From: Rosa chinensis
Taxonomy: Eukaryota > Streptophyta > Magnoliopsida > Rosales > Rosaceae
Assembly (NCBI RefSeq): GCF_002994745.2
Contig: NC_037088.1
Span: 1,617,001-1,681,000 of the forward strand
Length of the DNA: 64,000 nt
Reading direction: 5' to 3'
Position numbers and translations under genes: made by a program. Positions 11,890 through 22,398 of this stretch are shown one piece after another. Below the pieces are notes generated by a model. The model made no database searches. It was not told the origin of the DNA and worked only from the letters and a program-made list of their open reading frames with translations. How positions within the stretch are numbered: the stretch's first letter is position 1; the number at the start of each line of letters is the position of its first letter.

Positions 11890-14033
11890 ATGGCGGAAAA
11901 CCCCAATTGCCGTACCCGATTGCCGCCCAAGAAGGCCCCACCACCAAGAGGAAGACAAGAACCGAAATTGAATTGCCCAGCAGCAACAAGAAGCCCTCAC
12001 AACCCGACCCGCGTTGGGAATGCCCGCATCTGGCCTCGAACGATGACTCAACCTCTGAGTGGCCAGTGACTTCAGCCAAGCTCAATTTGGCTCCGGCGTC
12101 GGCGGAAGAGCAGCTGAGGCACCACGCACTTCGGCTACACAACCGGGCCTTGGAGGCCTGTGGCGGATTCTTTAAGGGCAATGCCGGGTCGGGTAGTGGG
12201 TCCGAGAGTGAGGAGGGAGAAGAGGATTGCAAGGTTGGAGATGAGGAGAATGAGGAGTACAAGTTTTTGTTGAATTTGTTTGTGGAGGAGAGTGGGTTGA
12301 GGAGTTATTACGAGGGGAATTGGGATGGTGGTGAGTTCCATTGCTTGGTGTGTGGTGGGTTGGGGAAGACGAAGAAGATCAAGGGTTGTGTCGGGCTTGT
12401 TCACCACGCGGTTTCGATAAGCAAGACGAAGAAGAAGAGAGCTCATAGGGCTTTTGCTCAGGTTGTGTGTAGGGTTTTAGGGTGGGATTTTGACCGGCTG
12501 CCCATTGTTGTGCTCAAAGGCGAAAGGCTCAGTTTTTATTTGGCAAAACCGGGCGATGAATGGGTGATTAGAGATTGTTTTTCGGGTAATGTTTGATATT
12601 TGAATGCGGTAATTGTTGCGGTTTGATTGAATTTGGTTCTGTTGTGATGGTGCAGGGTGAGAGTGAGGTAAATGCCGGTGCTAGTGAGGCTGTTTCGGGT
12701 GCTGTTAAAGACAATGTGGGAGATGAAAGGGATGGTAATGCCGAGTCAGGTGAAAAGGAAGCATCTAATGGAGACCTAATGATTTGTCAGGTTATTTATG
12801 TCTATCACTTTGAGTTAGTTTTTAGGGTCTTGAACTATAAGTGAGCTCCGGCCTTGTTTTACTATAAGTTGATATTGGTCGTGCTGTTGCAGAAATCTTT
12901 GAAAGATGATGATGCAAATCAATGTAAAGAAACCCTTAATAAGGGGATATCAGAAATTAAAGAAGAGAAAGAAGAGGCAATGGATACGCGGGTGAGATGA
13001 TTGTTCTAAAATCATAACTGTTACGCCATATCTTTTCTTTTATGTTTCTTCTTAGGGGGCATGTTGGGTCCGAAATAAGTTCCTTACATTTTAAAGATTT
13101 TAATTCCCTCTTGGTTTGTAGTTGCTGAGGTTTATATTAATTGGGTTGAGTTGTGCATATTCAGAGTGAGCCTGAGTTAAATGTTGACCAGTTGGATAGT
13201 GCACTGAAAGACAATGTGGCAGCTGAAACTGATGCTCCTGCTGAATATAGTGAAAAGGAGGCATTTGATGATCATCAGTGCAATGGTAAAGAACCAATCA
13301 TCTGTCAGGTTAGTCATCACTGTAACTAGGCTTTTGTTTTTAAACTGTACATAAGTTTCAGTCTTTCAGATGTTTTGCATTGTGGAAAGGGAAAATCTGT
13401 AAGCAACGCCTTTGAATTGTACATGAATTGTAAAGACTTCGAAGCCTTTATTTCATCTTAAGAATATAACCATTGATAGTGCTCAGACCTTAAAGTTTGG
13501 TTAAAGCTGTAAAAGGCAAGGGCATAAGAAAGAGAACTAAACCCATAAAAGAGTGCAACACTTGGTTATATATCAAACTTTAGCCGATCAAATTTTTTTA
13601 TAATTTAGTGCTGGTTGTCCTGTTTCAGAGCTCTTTGAAAGATGACTGTACAGATAAAAGTATAGAAAGCCTTGATGAGGGAAAGACAGTATTAATGAAG
13701 GAAGCAATTGGAGAAGAAGCAAAGGATGCATTGGTGAGATGATTGTTGTGAAAAAGAATTTACTAATGCCATATTATTGGTGAGATGATTGCGTTTTGTA
13801 TATGTTATGAACTATGTTAATAAATTCCCCTGAATGGATGCAGGTTTCAATTTCGAAGACATGCAAGCTTTTGAAGTCAATCTCAAGGTTGAAAGCTTTT
13901 GAAATATTGTTATTTGTTTTCGTCTGAGAGGGAATTTGTTTTTTATTCATATTGACTGATTGAATGTGATGTGAAATCAGAACCAGAAACCGGGGTTGTT
14001 GTTGTGGATGAGGATGGAAAACTAGAAGACTGA
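11890..14033 (+). pseudogene. captured multi-exon gene for a conserved plant CxxC/H-type protein
   Basis: A long exon up to 12585 encodes KRKTRTEIELPSSNKK, an acidic stretch near 12200-12250 (SESEEGEED), and then the probable zinc-binding block FHCLVCGG followed by GLVHHAVSISKTKKKRAH and VLGWDFDRLP. Further acidic exons follow with good splice sites: 12656-12790, 12893-12991, 13165-13308, 13629-13733, 13844-13888 and 13981-14033 (ending in TGA). Exons 2/3 and 4/5 look like an internal duplication (SLKDD starts, ICQ ends). The frame near 11935 and across 12585/12656 does not join cleanly, so the copy is probably decayed. I recall uncharacterised plant proteins of this type but no function. The Cys/His block suggests nucleic-acid binding, which is inference. 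Confidence 0.55.
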
Positions 14034-14419
14034 GTTGGAGTGGCCTTGAAATGTCTTCCAAACTATGATCCTGCTACCTGTTTGTTCGAAACAGTTTAAA
14101 GCTGCAACGGAATCACCCCCTATACAGAAAGTGTGTGTGTAGGATTGGAGCATGCACAGTCTTTTTTCCAGTTTCAAAGCGCAGAGACAGAGAGAGACTA
14201 CACTTTGTTAGATCGCAGGTTTTGTTCCTTGGTTTTGGTTGGACTCTAAGGGCTTCTGCTTTTTGTGTCCTTCCCCTGCTGCATTGTGTTGTTAGATTTG
14301 GTTTGGATTGGATTGTTTGTTTTATAGGATTCTCAGAAATTGGTCAGTTGTAAAAGAACTGCATTACTAGTATTGATTGTTTAGATTGATTGTTTGTTTT
14401 TGGTTCAGAACACGTCATA

Positions 14420-14519
14420 ATGGAAGAGAAGATGAGAATTGGAGGAGGGTTGCTTAGTGGAGCACAGTCTAGTATACTTGAGGAGATGAAGTTGTTAAAA
14501 GAACTGCAGGATCATTCTG
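14420..14519 (+). pseudogene. captured N-terminal exon of an auxin response factor
   Basis: An exon begins with ATG at 14420, reads MEEKMRIGG then GLLSGAQSSILEEMKLLK and ELQDHSG, and ends at a donor (TCTG/GTTTG). This matches the short N-terminus of auxin response factors of the ARF5/MONOPTEROS type, where EEMKLLKEMQDxSG directly precedes the B3 DNA-binding region. The B3 domain and everything after it are absent: the next exon belongs to another gene. About 300 bp of leader-like sequence before the ATG may also be captured. The match is short, so the identification rests on this motif only. Confidence 0.65.
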
Positions 14520-14737
14520 GTTTGTTAATTTGTTCCCTTCCTACGTTGCTTTTTTTTTTTCCTTTTCTTCTTACTTAAATTTTTGAATTTGGGTGGTTTA
14601 AACATATAATCGAGTCTTGTGCTAGGTGGAGGTAGAGGAGAAGTTACTTGGGTTTCAGATAGCTTTGAAAATGTTTGATCTTTAGTTTTTGCTGGATGTA
14701 ATTTGCTCATGGTTTGTTGGTTTTGGATGGTTTTTAG

Positions 14738-16047
14738 ACTCCGCTTATGTTGGCTGCAATGCATGGCAAGATCTCTTGCGTGCGAAAGCTTCTTGAAGTA
14801 GGAGCAAATGTATGTGAAAAATCACAGCTTTGGTTTGGTTTGGGTTTCTGATTTTTTTTTTCCTCCAGATATGGAGTGTGAGGCTAATGTGTGCTATTGT
14901 GTCAGGTATTAATGTTCGATTCCCTTCACGAAAGAACTTGTTTGCATTATGCTGCTTACTATGGCCATGCCAATTGCCTCCAGGCCATTGTTTCCGCTGC
15001 TCAATCAAATCATGTAGCTGTTTCATGGTAAGTACAAACTCTCTGAAGTGATTTGGTCCTGCTTTGGTTGATCTTACTAATTTGGTAAATGATGACCCCG
15101 TTGCATTTAGCATCGAGGCGAAGTAGGCCTGAATGTGTACGTATATTGTTAGACAACGGAGCTCTTGTTTGTGCTTCAACTGGCGGATATGGGTAAGAAT
15201 TAAACTCAAAGTTCTTAATCATCATTGATCTGTAGTGTCGATTTTACTCTTAGACTGAGAAATTGGTGTTTACAGCTGCCCAGGAAGCACTCCGCTGCAT
15301 TTGGCGGCAAGAGGGGGATCTCTGGATTGTATACAAGGATTGTTGGCATGGGGTGCAGATCGCGCTCAAAGAGATGGATCGGGGTATAATTCCATTTCCA
15401 TCTATATTCAAAAATCAAATTCTGTAGTCTGTAACACACACAGATCCCCTTGTGTTGTTTATCTCTAAATCAGTGCATGTTCTGTTCTTTCTGTTTCATC
15501 TATCCAACCACCATAGTTTTGTAAAAAAAAAAAAATTCTTTCTTGATGGAGAGAGCAAGAATTGAATCTATTTGCATTAAGTGACAAACACTAAGGCCAA
15601 CAAGTGTTAAACATTAAGGCCTCATTGGGGGTCTAACTCTGTTTTAAGATATTTTGTTTTTTTTATTCAAGAAAACCTGAACCAATGATCATATCTCTTA
15701 ACTTGATTTTAAACACTTTATTTGAAAGTTTGATCTTTATCTATTGTTTTTTTTTTTTTTTTTTGTAAATATGCAGGAGAATGCCATATATAGTTGCTTT
15801 GAAACACAAACATGGAGCTTGTGCAGCTATGCTAAATCCGTCATCAGCTGAGCCTCTGGTGTGGCCATCACCTTTGAAGTTTATTAGTGAGCTTAGTGAG
15901 GAGGCAAAAGCTTTGTTAGAACAGGCCTTAACGGAGGCAAACAAGGAGAGGGAGAAGAATATCTTGAAAGGAAGCGGTTACTCTCTTGCATCTCCATCGC
16001 ATTCTGATGTGCATTCTGATATAGGGATGGATGACAATCTTTCTGAG
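14738..16047 (+). pseudogene. captured XBAT31-like ankyrin-repeat E3 ligase fragment, no RING
   Basis: Five exons with introns are visible: 14738-14809 (TPLMLAAMHGKISCV), 14906-15027 (RTCLHYAAYYGHANCLQAIV), about 15090-15191 (RPECVRILLDNGALVCAST), 15276-15382 (GSTPLHLAARGG, LLAWGADRAQRD) and 15777-16047 (YIVALKHKHGACAAMLNP, FISELSEEAKALLEQAL, ILKGSGYSLASPSHSD). Residues, order and exon structure fit the XBAT31 group of plant ankyrin-RING ubiquitin ligases. Missing are the N-terminal exon, the start of the third exon shown (about 15 residues before TPLHLA) and the whole C-terminal RING exon that should follow NLSE at 16047. Retained introns show DNA-level capture, not retroposition. Without the RING domain it cannot be a ligase. 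Confidence 0.85.
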
Positions 16048-16359
16048 GTAATTTCCTACCTTCCTGTCTATTTCTAAGTTCTGTTCTCAAATATTTTACA
16101 CATTTCAATTTTCTAGTTACTACTCCTACTAGTAGGATGCACCTCAACACCTTGATTTCCCTTTTTTACAGAGAAAATAATTACCCACACCCCATCTACA
16201 TCTATCTGAAACTTTATATTATGGGGGTACAGTTACTGCTGGCAATGCTTTTATCATAAGATTATTTATATATGTGTCTGTGTTTAGGTACTTCTCATAA
16301 ATCATAATGGTCTCTCATTTTTAACAGTGCATAATGGGTTGTGCTTTTCTCTTGAGCAG

Positions 16360-16422
16360 TGATGGTGCAGCTTCATTGGTGCTAGTGAGTGGGGAAAAGG
16401 CACTTGAACTTGGGTTACATGC
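16360..16422 (+). pseudogene. captured fragment of acetoacetyl-CoA thiolase
   Basis: After an intron-like stretch ending TTGAGCAG, a single small exon piece reads DGAASLVLVSGEKALELGL. This is the highly conserved thiolase segment (DGAAALVLVSGEKALELGL in plant acetyl-CoA C-acetyltransferases of the mevalonate pathway). After LGLH the similarity stops, and the catalytic Cys and His regions are not present. It is a fourth recognisable host gene donor within the CACTA element. The reading frame runs on to a stop at about 16515 in unrelated sequence. Confidence 0.7.
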
Positions 16423-16800
16423 TCTTGTTCTTCATTCCTCTGGAAAACCAACCCCTTTGGTACTGTATCATGCTCTTCTGCTGCAATATGTGCTAACTCG
16501 TGAAGCTTCACAATAAGCTTGGAGGTGATGCAAATGAGAGTATATATAGTGCACAGGATGCTTGATAAAATGGCACAAGAAGGTTTTGTTGAAGCGAAAA
16601 GATATTATATCAGCTTTTGATTCATGTGTAGCTAGCTAGGAATGCTTTCTTGTTTGGTACATTACCTAGTCACTTGAATGTATGGATGTTTGAAAAATGG
16701 TAATGGAATGATATGGATTTGAGTACTTTTGATGTGGTAATTACTGTCCAATAGTCACTGGTTTGTTACTCAATTTGATTACAATATTCACACTACAGCT

Positions 16801-17515
16801 AACCAAATAGAGTAGTTGTGTGAACTAACAACCAACAACAAAAGAAACAAACTTCTGTTGTGTGAGATTCATAACACACAACAGAAACCAAATAGAGTAG
16901 TTGTGTGAACAAACAACCAACAACAAAAGAAACAAAGTTCTGTTGTGTGAGATTCATAACACACAACAGAAACCAAATAGAGTAGTTGTGTGAACTAACA
17001 ACCAACAACAAAAGAAAACAAAGTTCTGTTGTGTGAGATTAATAACACACAACAGAAATGAAATCATCTCCGTTGTCTGAGTAATCAACAGACAAGGGAT
17101 ATAATTTCACTTCAGTTGTGTGTTATTAATCTCAGACAACAAAGAATGAGTAATATCTGTTGTGTGTTACATATCTCAGACAACAAAGAATGAGTAATAT
17201 CTGTTGTGTGTTATGAATCTCAGACAACAAAGAATGAGTTATATCCGTTGTGTGTTATGAATCTCACACAACAGTGAATTCTTTCTTCTGTTGTCTGAAT
17301 GTGCCGAGGCATCGCCGCCCATGCCATGCCAGGCACATGCTGCGCAGAACTCACACAACGGAAATAGGTATTTCTGTTGAGCAAACTATTATCACACAAC
17401 GGTGAAATCACCGTTGTCTGATTTTTCAATCACACAACACTCACTTAGACCACGGTGAGCTTGGTCATCATACAACACAAATCCACCGTCGTCTGATGAC
17501 CTTTTTGTAGTAGTG
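16801..17515. repeat. right subterminal repeat zone of the CACTA element
   Basis: Three near-identical tandem units of 85-86 bp start at 16801, 16886 and 16971 (each begins AACCAAATAGAG and contains TTCTGTTGTGTGAGATT and AACACACAACAGAA). A second tandem series with a 44 bp period starts at 17131, 17175 and 17219 (CTCAGACAACAAAGAATGAG, then CTGTTGTGTGTTA). All units are built around the motif (C/T)TGTTGTGTG and its complement, as on the left side. The zone ends in the inverted repeat at 17501-17515. Confidence 0.85.
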
Positions 17516-17518
17516 GTT

Positions 17519-18994
17519 GTTTATTTTTGCTTTTTCATTACTTATTTGATTATTGGAAACAAGCAAATATAGAATGCCTAGTTCTCAAATAAACTTAATG
17601 TGTAAAATGAATTAGTGACTTGTGGATTGGGTTAAGAAATTTCTTCAGCAGTAAGAAACTGTACATGGACTAGTAAGGAAGGAAGTTTTGGTGTCATATA
17701 TTGCTACCTAGCTTTGGCTAGAATACAATCATCAAGTATGAATTCACTTATATCATTAGCTAGATAGAAACAGCTACCAAATATCGACCGCGGTTAGAGC
17801 ATTAGAAAGAGTTTATACAATACAGAGTTACAGACACTGAAGCAATTAGCTTTACCAACATTATGGTATATTACCTACACATTGAGATGATGGATAGAAC
17901 AAGAGAAAACACATTGTGGTCCATCATATCATCTCTACAGTCCTGTTAAACACACAGTACGCTCCATTTTTTGAAGTTGGTGAAAGCTAACTGGAAGGAG
18001 GAAATTAGGGACCCATGGTTGCAAGCCACAGTACTTTAGTCAATAATGCCGACTTGCATGATAGAAAGATATTTGGCCGCAAGTGCTGGGAAATTTTCAT
18101 CTCTGCTTTTTACCTCTGCATGCTTTCCTGGAATATATGTGCACAGTATGGTTTCTTATTAGTCTAGTTTGATTCTGATGAAGAATCAAAGTTTATTAGA
18201 GTAGATGAAGAAAGTTGCTGAGGGAAGATCAAAATATAAGCTAGCTGAAAACACATTCGACTTGTTTGAGTGTTGGAAAAGCGATCAGTATTCAACTTAA
18301 TTGAAATTCCAGTCGAGAATGTTTTCTAAGCACTTGGGTTTGAGTGAGGTTCTAATTGTAATAAGTCTCAACAAAATGTTCTGTAGCTACAGTATTTCAA
18401 AGTCTGAGTCAATGGCTAAGAGGTCTGAGACCAAGTTACAGATGTCTCAAGTTAGGTGGTAGACACTTGAAAGCTGTACTATGCATGATAGCCAGTGGAG
18501 TGGACCAAACTTGCACCATCGTGGATTAGTGTGTAAGATGCCTTTCTATGTTTGATAAGTCACTTCAACGGAATGCTTCATTTTGAACAGTCGGTGAAAG
18601 CAGTAATGGTGGCCTCTGAATCGTCTACTTTTTGAATGATTGAAAGATAGTTCACCGAAAGTGTAGAGAAATTTCCTCTGTGCTAGCTTTTTACTTCTGA
18701 CTACTTTCCTGGAAAATGTACGCATAGGTTTTTTACCTGGTGTTCTTTCATTCTGGTGAAGAATATAAGTTCATTCAAAATAGATGAGCTAAGTTGCTGA
18801 GGGCAGAAAGAGAGCTGAAAAACTGATTGGGAAGTGTCTATTGATATATTTACTCGTCCAAGTTCTAACCAGGTTAGTACAACTGCTAAGAACACTAGTC
18901 TTGCTGTGCAATTACTCATCTGTTTTGCATTCTGAATCTTTGTATTCATCGGAAAGGTTTGCCTATTTTGACTTGTTGATCTTCAGGCTACAAT
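17519..18994 (+). other. upstream region of the TIR-NB-LRR gene, with internal duplication
   Basis: The first 180 bp continue duplicated unit copy 2. Further on, about 18075-18250 and 18665-18830 are related to each other: TTTTTAC(C/T)TCTG, CTTTCCTGGAA, TGAAGAAT and AGTTGCTGAGGG in the same order. No coding exon is visible. The promoter of the resistance gene should lie here, but I cannot point to a convincing TATA box. Confidence 0.5.
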
Positions 18995-19502
18995 ATGGCC
19001 GCTTCTTCTTCTTGCTCTGATAGCATCCCTCAGGAGAAGCATGATGTTTTTCTTAGTTTCAGAGGCGAGGACACCCGGAATAATTTCACCAGCCATCTTT
19101 ATGAGGCTTTATGTCAGAAAAAAATCCAAACTTACATAGATTACGATTTGGAGAGAGGAGATGCAATCGAACCTGCCCTTCTCAAAGCAATCAGTGAATC
19201 GAAGCTTTCGGTTATCATTTTCTCCAAAAACTATGCTTCTTCTACATGGTGCTTGGATGAACTTGCGCACATACTCGAATGCAGAGATAAAGCGCACATA
19301 CTCAAATGCAGAGGTGAACAGTTGTTATACCCATCTTCTACGGCGTAGATCCATCAGATGTACGCAAACAATTTGGGAGTTATGCAGATGCATTTGTTGA
19401 ACATGAGAAACGTTTCAAGGACTCAATGGACAAGGTGCTCAGGTGGAGAAAGGCTTTGACAACAGCAGCCAATATATATGGGTTTGAATCCCAAACAAAT
19501 AG
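18995..19502 (+). pseudogene. TIR domain exon with frameshift
   Basis: It starts MAASSSCSDS and then KHDVFLSFRGEDTRNNF, the canonical TIR-1 motif. VIIFSKNYASSTWCLDEL is TIR-3. A 27 bp tandem duplication follows (GCGCACATACTC at about 19264 and 19291), adding nine residues in frame. At about 19318 one base is missing: the frame runs into a stop at 19346-19348, while the family continuation IPIFYGVDPSDVRKQFG is read one frame over, up to the donor at 19502 (FESQTNR/). The frameshift removes the second half of the TIR domain and all downstream domains. Confidence 0.9.
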
Positions 19503-19557
19503 GTAACTCATTCATTAACTCATGCGTCCATTTGTGATTTCTATTATGGCAATGAGT

Positions 19558-22348
19558 GTTACAGACAGTACCCGCCCCGGATTTCACCCCGAAATCCGGA
19601 GTGACCCTGCGGGACCTACCTTAGAAGACATTCTACCAAAAAATTTGGCAGAACATCCCCTAAAAGTAGGCTACCTAAAACCTGTAGGAAAATTTTACAC
19701 TTCTAAATCAATCCATTCTTATTCTCCTGGAGCCACCTGCTCCCCAAATCACTACTCCAATTTCACAAATAACAGTCTCAACCCAAGTAGCATAAATCCC
19801 ATAGGTAATCAGAGCAATTCTAACAGAAAGGTATAAGAGGAAAACCTAATTCAAAGGCAGATGCGGAAGCCATGCTGTTGACTATGCCTCAACTCCGTGT
19901 ATGCCCGACCTCAACCAATTCGCCTGCAAACTGGGCATTTGAAACCTAATGGCCCAGGGGAAAGTACATAAAATACGTTAGCGTGAGTGGACAAAAATAA
20001 ACAATTTTTAAACCAAATGGATTTTATACTTTCCCACATTTATTTCCTTAAAAACTCTCGATGCATGCAACGATTTAGAAAACAAATCACGAGAAGCTCC
20101 GCTCAAGAAAAAAAAACCGACTAGCCCCGCTAGTCACAAACAACTGAGGGGAAAGATCGAAACTCCGATACTCAACAGGATAAGACCAGCCCCGTTGGTT
20201 ACACGGAAATCAGACTAGGCCCCGCTAGTCGAGAAATGAAAGGATATGGGGAAGAGATATCACCATACGGGAAATGGAGCCTCCCAGGCTCTACCTACCC
20301 TCAACTGCCACTCACACATAGATTGTGCGAGGAGGAGAACTAATAACCTCAACTTCCACTCACACATAGATTGTGCGAGGAGGAGAATAAATTACCTCTA
20401 CTGCCACTCACCAACACAAAGTAGGTGAGGAGGAGAACAAGCTACCTCAACTGCCACTCACCAACACAAAGTCAGTGAGGAGGAGACCTAATCACATAAC
20501 CCGCGTATGGTGAGGAAAAAATCATCGAAAACCAATAAATCCATGTAGCTTCCCCACATTCTCACGAGATAGAAACCATGTATTCAACGACGTGACCCCG
20601 CACGCCAAGATTAATCTCAATCTCAAAATGGATAAGTGAGAAATATGAATAAATCGACGGCATGTCCCACACGCCCAAAATTTTCTCAAATCCGTAACCA
20701 AAACCGGAAATTAGTATAGGTAAATCCCATTTCCAAAAATCTCTCAAAATCTCCAAGAAGCCAACCAAATCCAAAATCCTTAATTAGGCATTCCTGATGC
20801 CAAAAACGAAAGTCAATAAACAATTGACAATATCCAACTCCATTGAAACTCATCTTAAAAATCTTCCAGGAGCTTAACTCGGTGATTAGGGATATGCTAA
20901 ATTCCGGAAATTTACCTCGAAAATAAGGAATTCATCAAATAATATTATAAATCAAAACCAACCTTTGAAACTCATTATTGAAAGCAAATCTATGATATAA
21001 TTCCAAATCAATTTCCGAAAATTAATTCATTTCCTCAAAAGTAATATGAATAATCACTAGAGCATCATTTTAAGAAAATAAATGCATGCATCGTTATTTA
21101 AAATAAAAGTCCACTCACAGTACTATTCCGACGATCACGCATTCGTGTTCCGTCATCGAGCAATAGCTCAGTATGTCGTCCTGTACACAGTTATATTCCG
21201 TGAATAATTCTTCAATAATTTAATACAATTCCTAAAATCAATTCCTCATAATTTCACCTCCCAATTCTCCTCGGATTTAACCCAAATTATACCACTAATA
21301 CCAATTCGTTAATTTAAAGGTTCCAAGGCAGAATCGAGAGATATCCGACGGTCGGATTCTTGTAATTCGATAATCGAAACCCTAAACTTCAAAAATGCAT
21401 AATTAATTTCAAGTTTCTCCAAAAATTACCAAACTTCACATATAAGCTCTACACAATTTATAGGATTGAACTAGCCAGAAATTGGAATTAAAAAGCTACC
21501 CTAGCCGCCGCTACCGCCGCCCACAGTGGCGGCGCTGCCGCCACCGCCACCATCTCCGATGGCCACCAAAATTTGGCAGTAGCACCTTCTCAACACACCC
21601 ATTAATTCTTTCAACTGTGACCAAGTTAGAAAATCAGTGGAAGTACCTCAACAATTAAAGAGAAGTTTGGACCCGAATCGTGAATAGTAACTCAGAATTT
21701 CAAACCTTCGATTCGACCTCCACACTACAAATCGTGGCTCAAGGCTACGGGCAACATGATCCTTGGGAAAAACCGTTCCTTCGACGTCGGTTTGGTGGCC
21801 GGAGATGGCCGGAATCGCCAGAAATCGACGAAAATCCCAAACTGCTACAGTAAACTTCTCGGCCTTGGTTCGCCGTTTTCCGGCCAAAACTCGACGATTC
21901 ATCACTGCAGGCGCGTCTAGGAGGAGGAGACGAGTCTACTGACACCAAGCTTGCACCACCAGGTGGCCGGAAAAGAAGAGAAGGCCGGAGCTACAGATCG
22001 CAGAAGGAGACAGGAAAATGCGGGGAGGAGGAGAGAGAGGGAGGAAAAGAAAGTTATCGGCCCCCAACAGTAAAAATTCAAATTTATACTTTCTACCAAT
22101 GAACAGTAACTTTACTATTTCGCTTGTAACTTTCACATACGAACTCCGATTTTTACGCACCACATATGCACGCGCTCGGTTTAACGTCCTCTACGACTTC
22201 CATGAAGAACATTTTCCCAAATTTTGACCCGAACAAACAGTCAACTTTAAGGGCCACTAAAGTTGCCGAAAAAGAGTAAAAGTAAAATAAATTACCGTTT
22301 ACTGTCCAAATGACTAGTAAACCGGTGAATTTGGGTTCGGGACGTTAC
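19558..22348. mobile_element. 2.8 kb non-coding insertion in TNL intron 1
   Basis: The insert is bounded by direct repeats GTTAC (19558-19562 and 22344-22348), extendable to GTTACAG. Its left end reads AGACAGTACCCGCCCCGG and its right end GGGTTCGGGAC. There is no coding frame of note. Inside are four tandem units of about 48 bp (20301-20495: CTGCCACTCAC then GAGGAGGAGA), three copies of a GACTAG-CCCCGCTAGTC hairpin motif (20119-20230) and GC-rich CCGCCGCTACCGCCGCC near 21500. A 5 bp duplication and no coding capacity fit a large retrotransposon derivative or a long solo LTR, though TG/CA ends are not clear. The superfamily is uncertain. Confidence 0.55.
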
Positions 22349-22398
22349 AGTTACTGCATCACTTACTAACTACTTTGTCTTTCATATGTATATGGCAG

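Larger units (their letters stand above)
10812..17515 (+). mobile_element. CACTA transposon carrying several captured host gene fragments
   Basis: The ends are perfect 15 bp terminal inverted repeats, CACTACTACAAAAAG at 10812-10826 and its complement at 17501-17515. They are flanked by the 3 bp direct repeat GTT (10809-10811 and 17516-17518). CACTA ends with a 3 bp duplication are diagnostic of the CACTA (En/Spm) superfamily. Both subterminal zones are packed with CTGTTGTGTG-type motifs in both orientations, the expected transposase-binding repeats. No transposase is present, so the element is non-autonomous. Its 5 kb interior contains exons and introns from at least four different host genes, all on the plus strand, plus one unidentified exon. 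It would need transposase from a relative elsewhere in the genome. Confidence 0.9.

Noticed and set aside
14420..16515. A functional ankyrin E3 ligase gene
   Set aside because: No N-terminal exon, part of one ankyrin exon missing, no RING domain, and it lies wholly inside a CACTA element.
16801..17270. CRISPR-like or satellite array
   Set aside because: These are tandem subterminal repeats of a CACTA element; the spacers are not unique.
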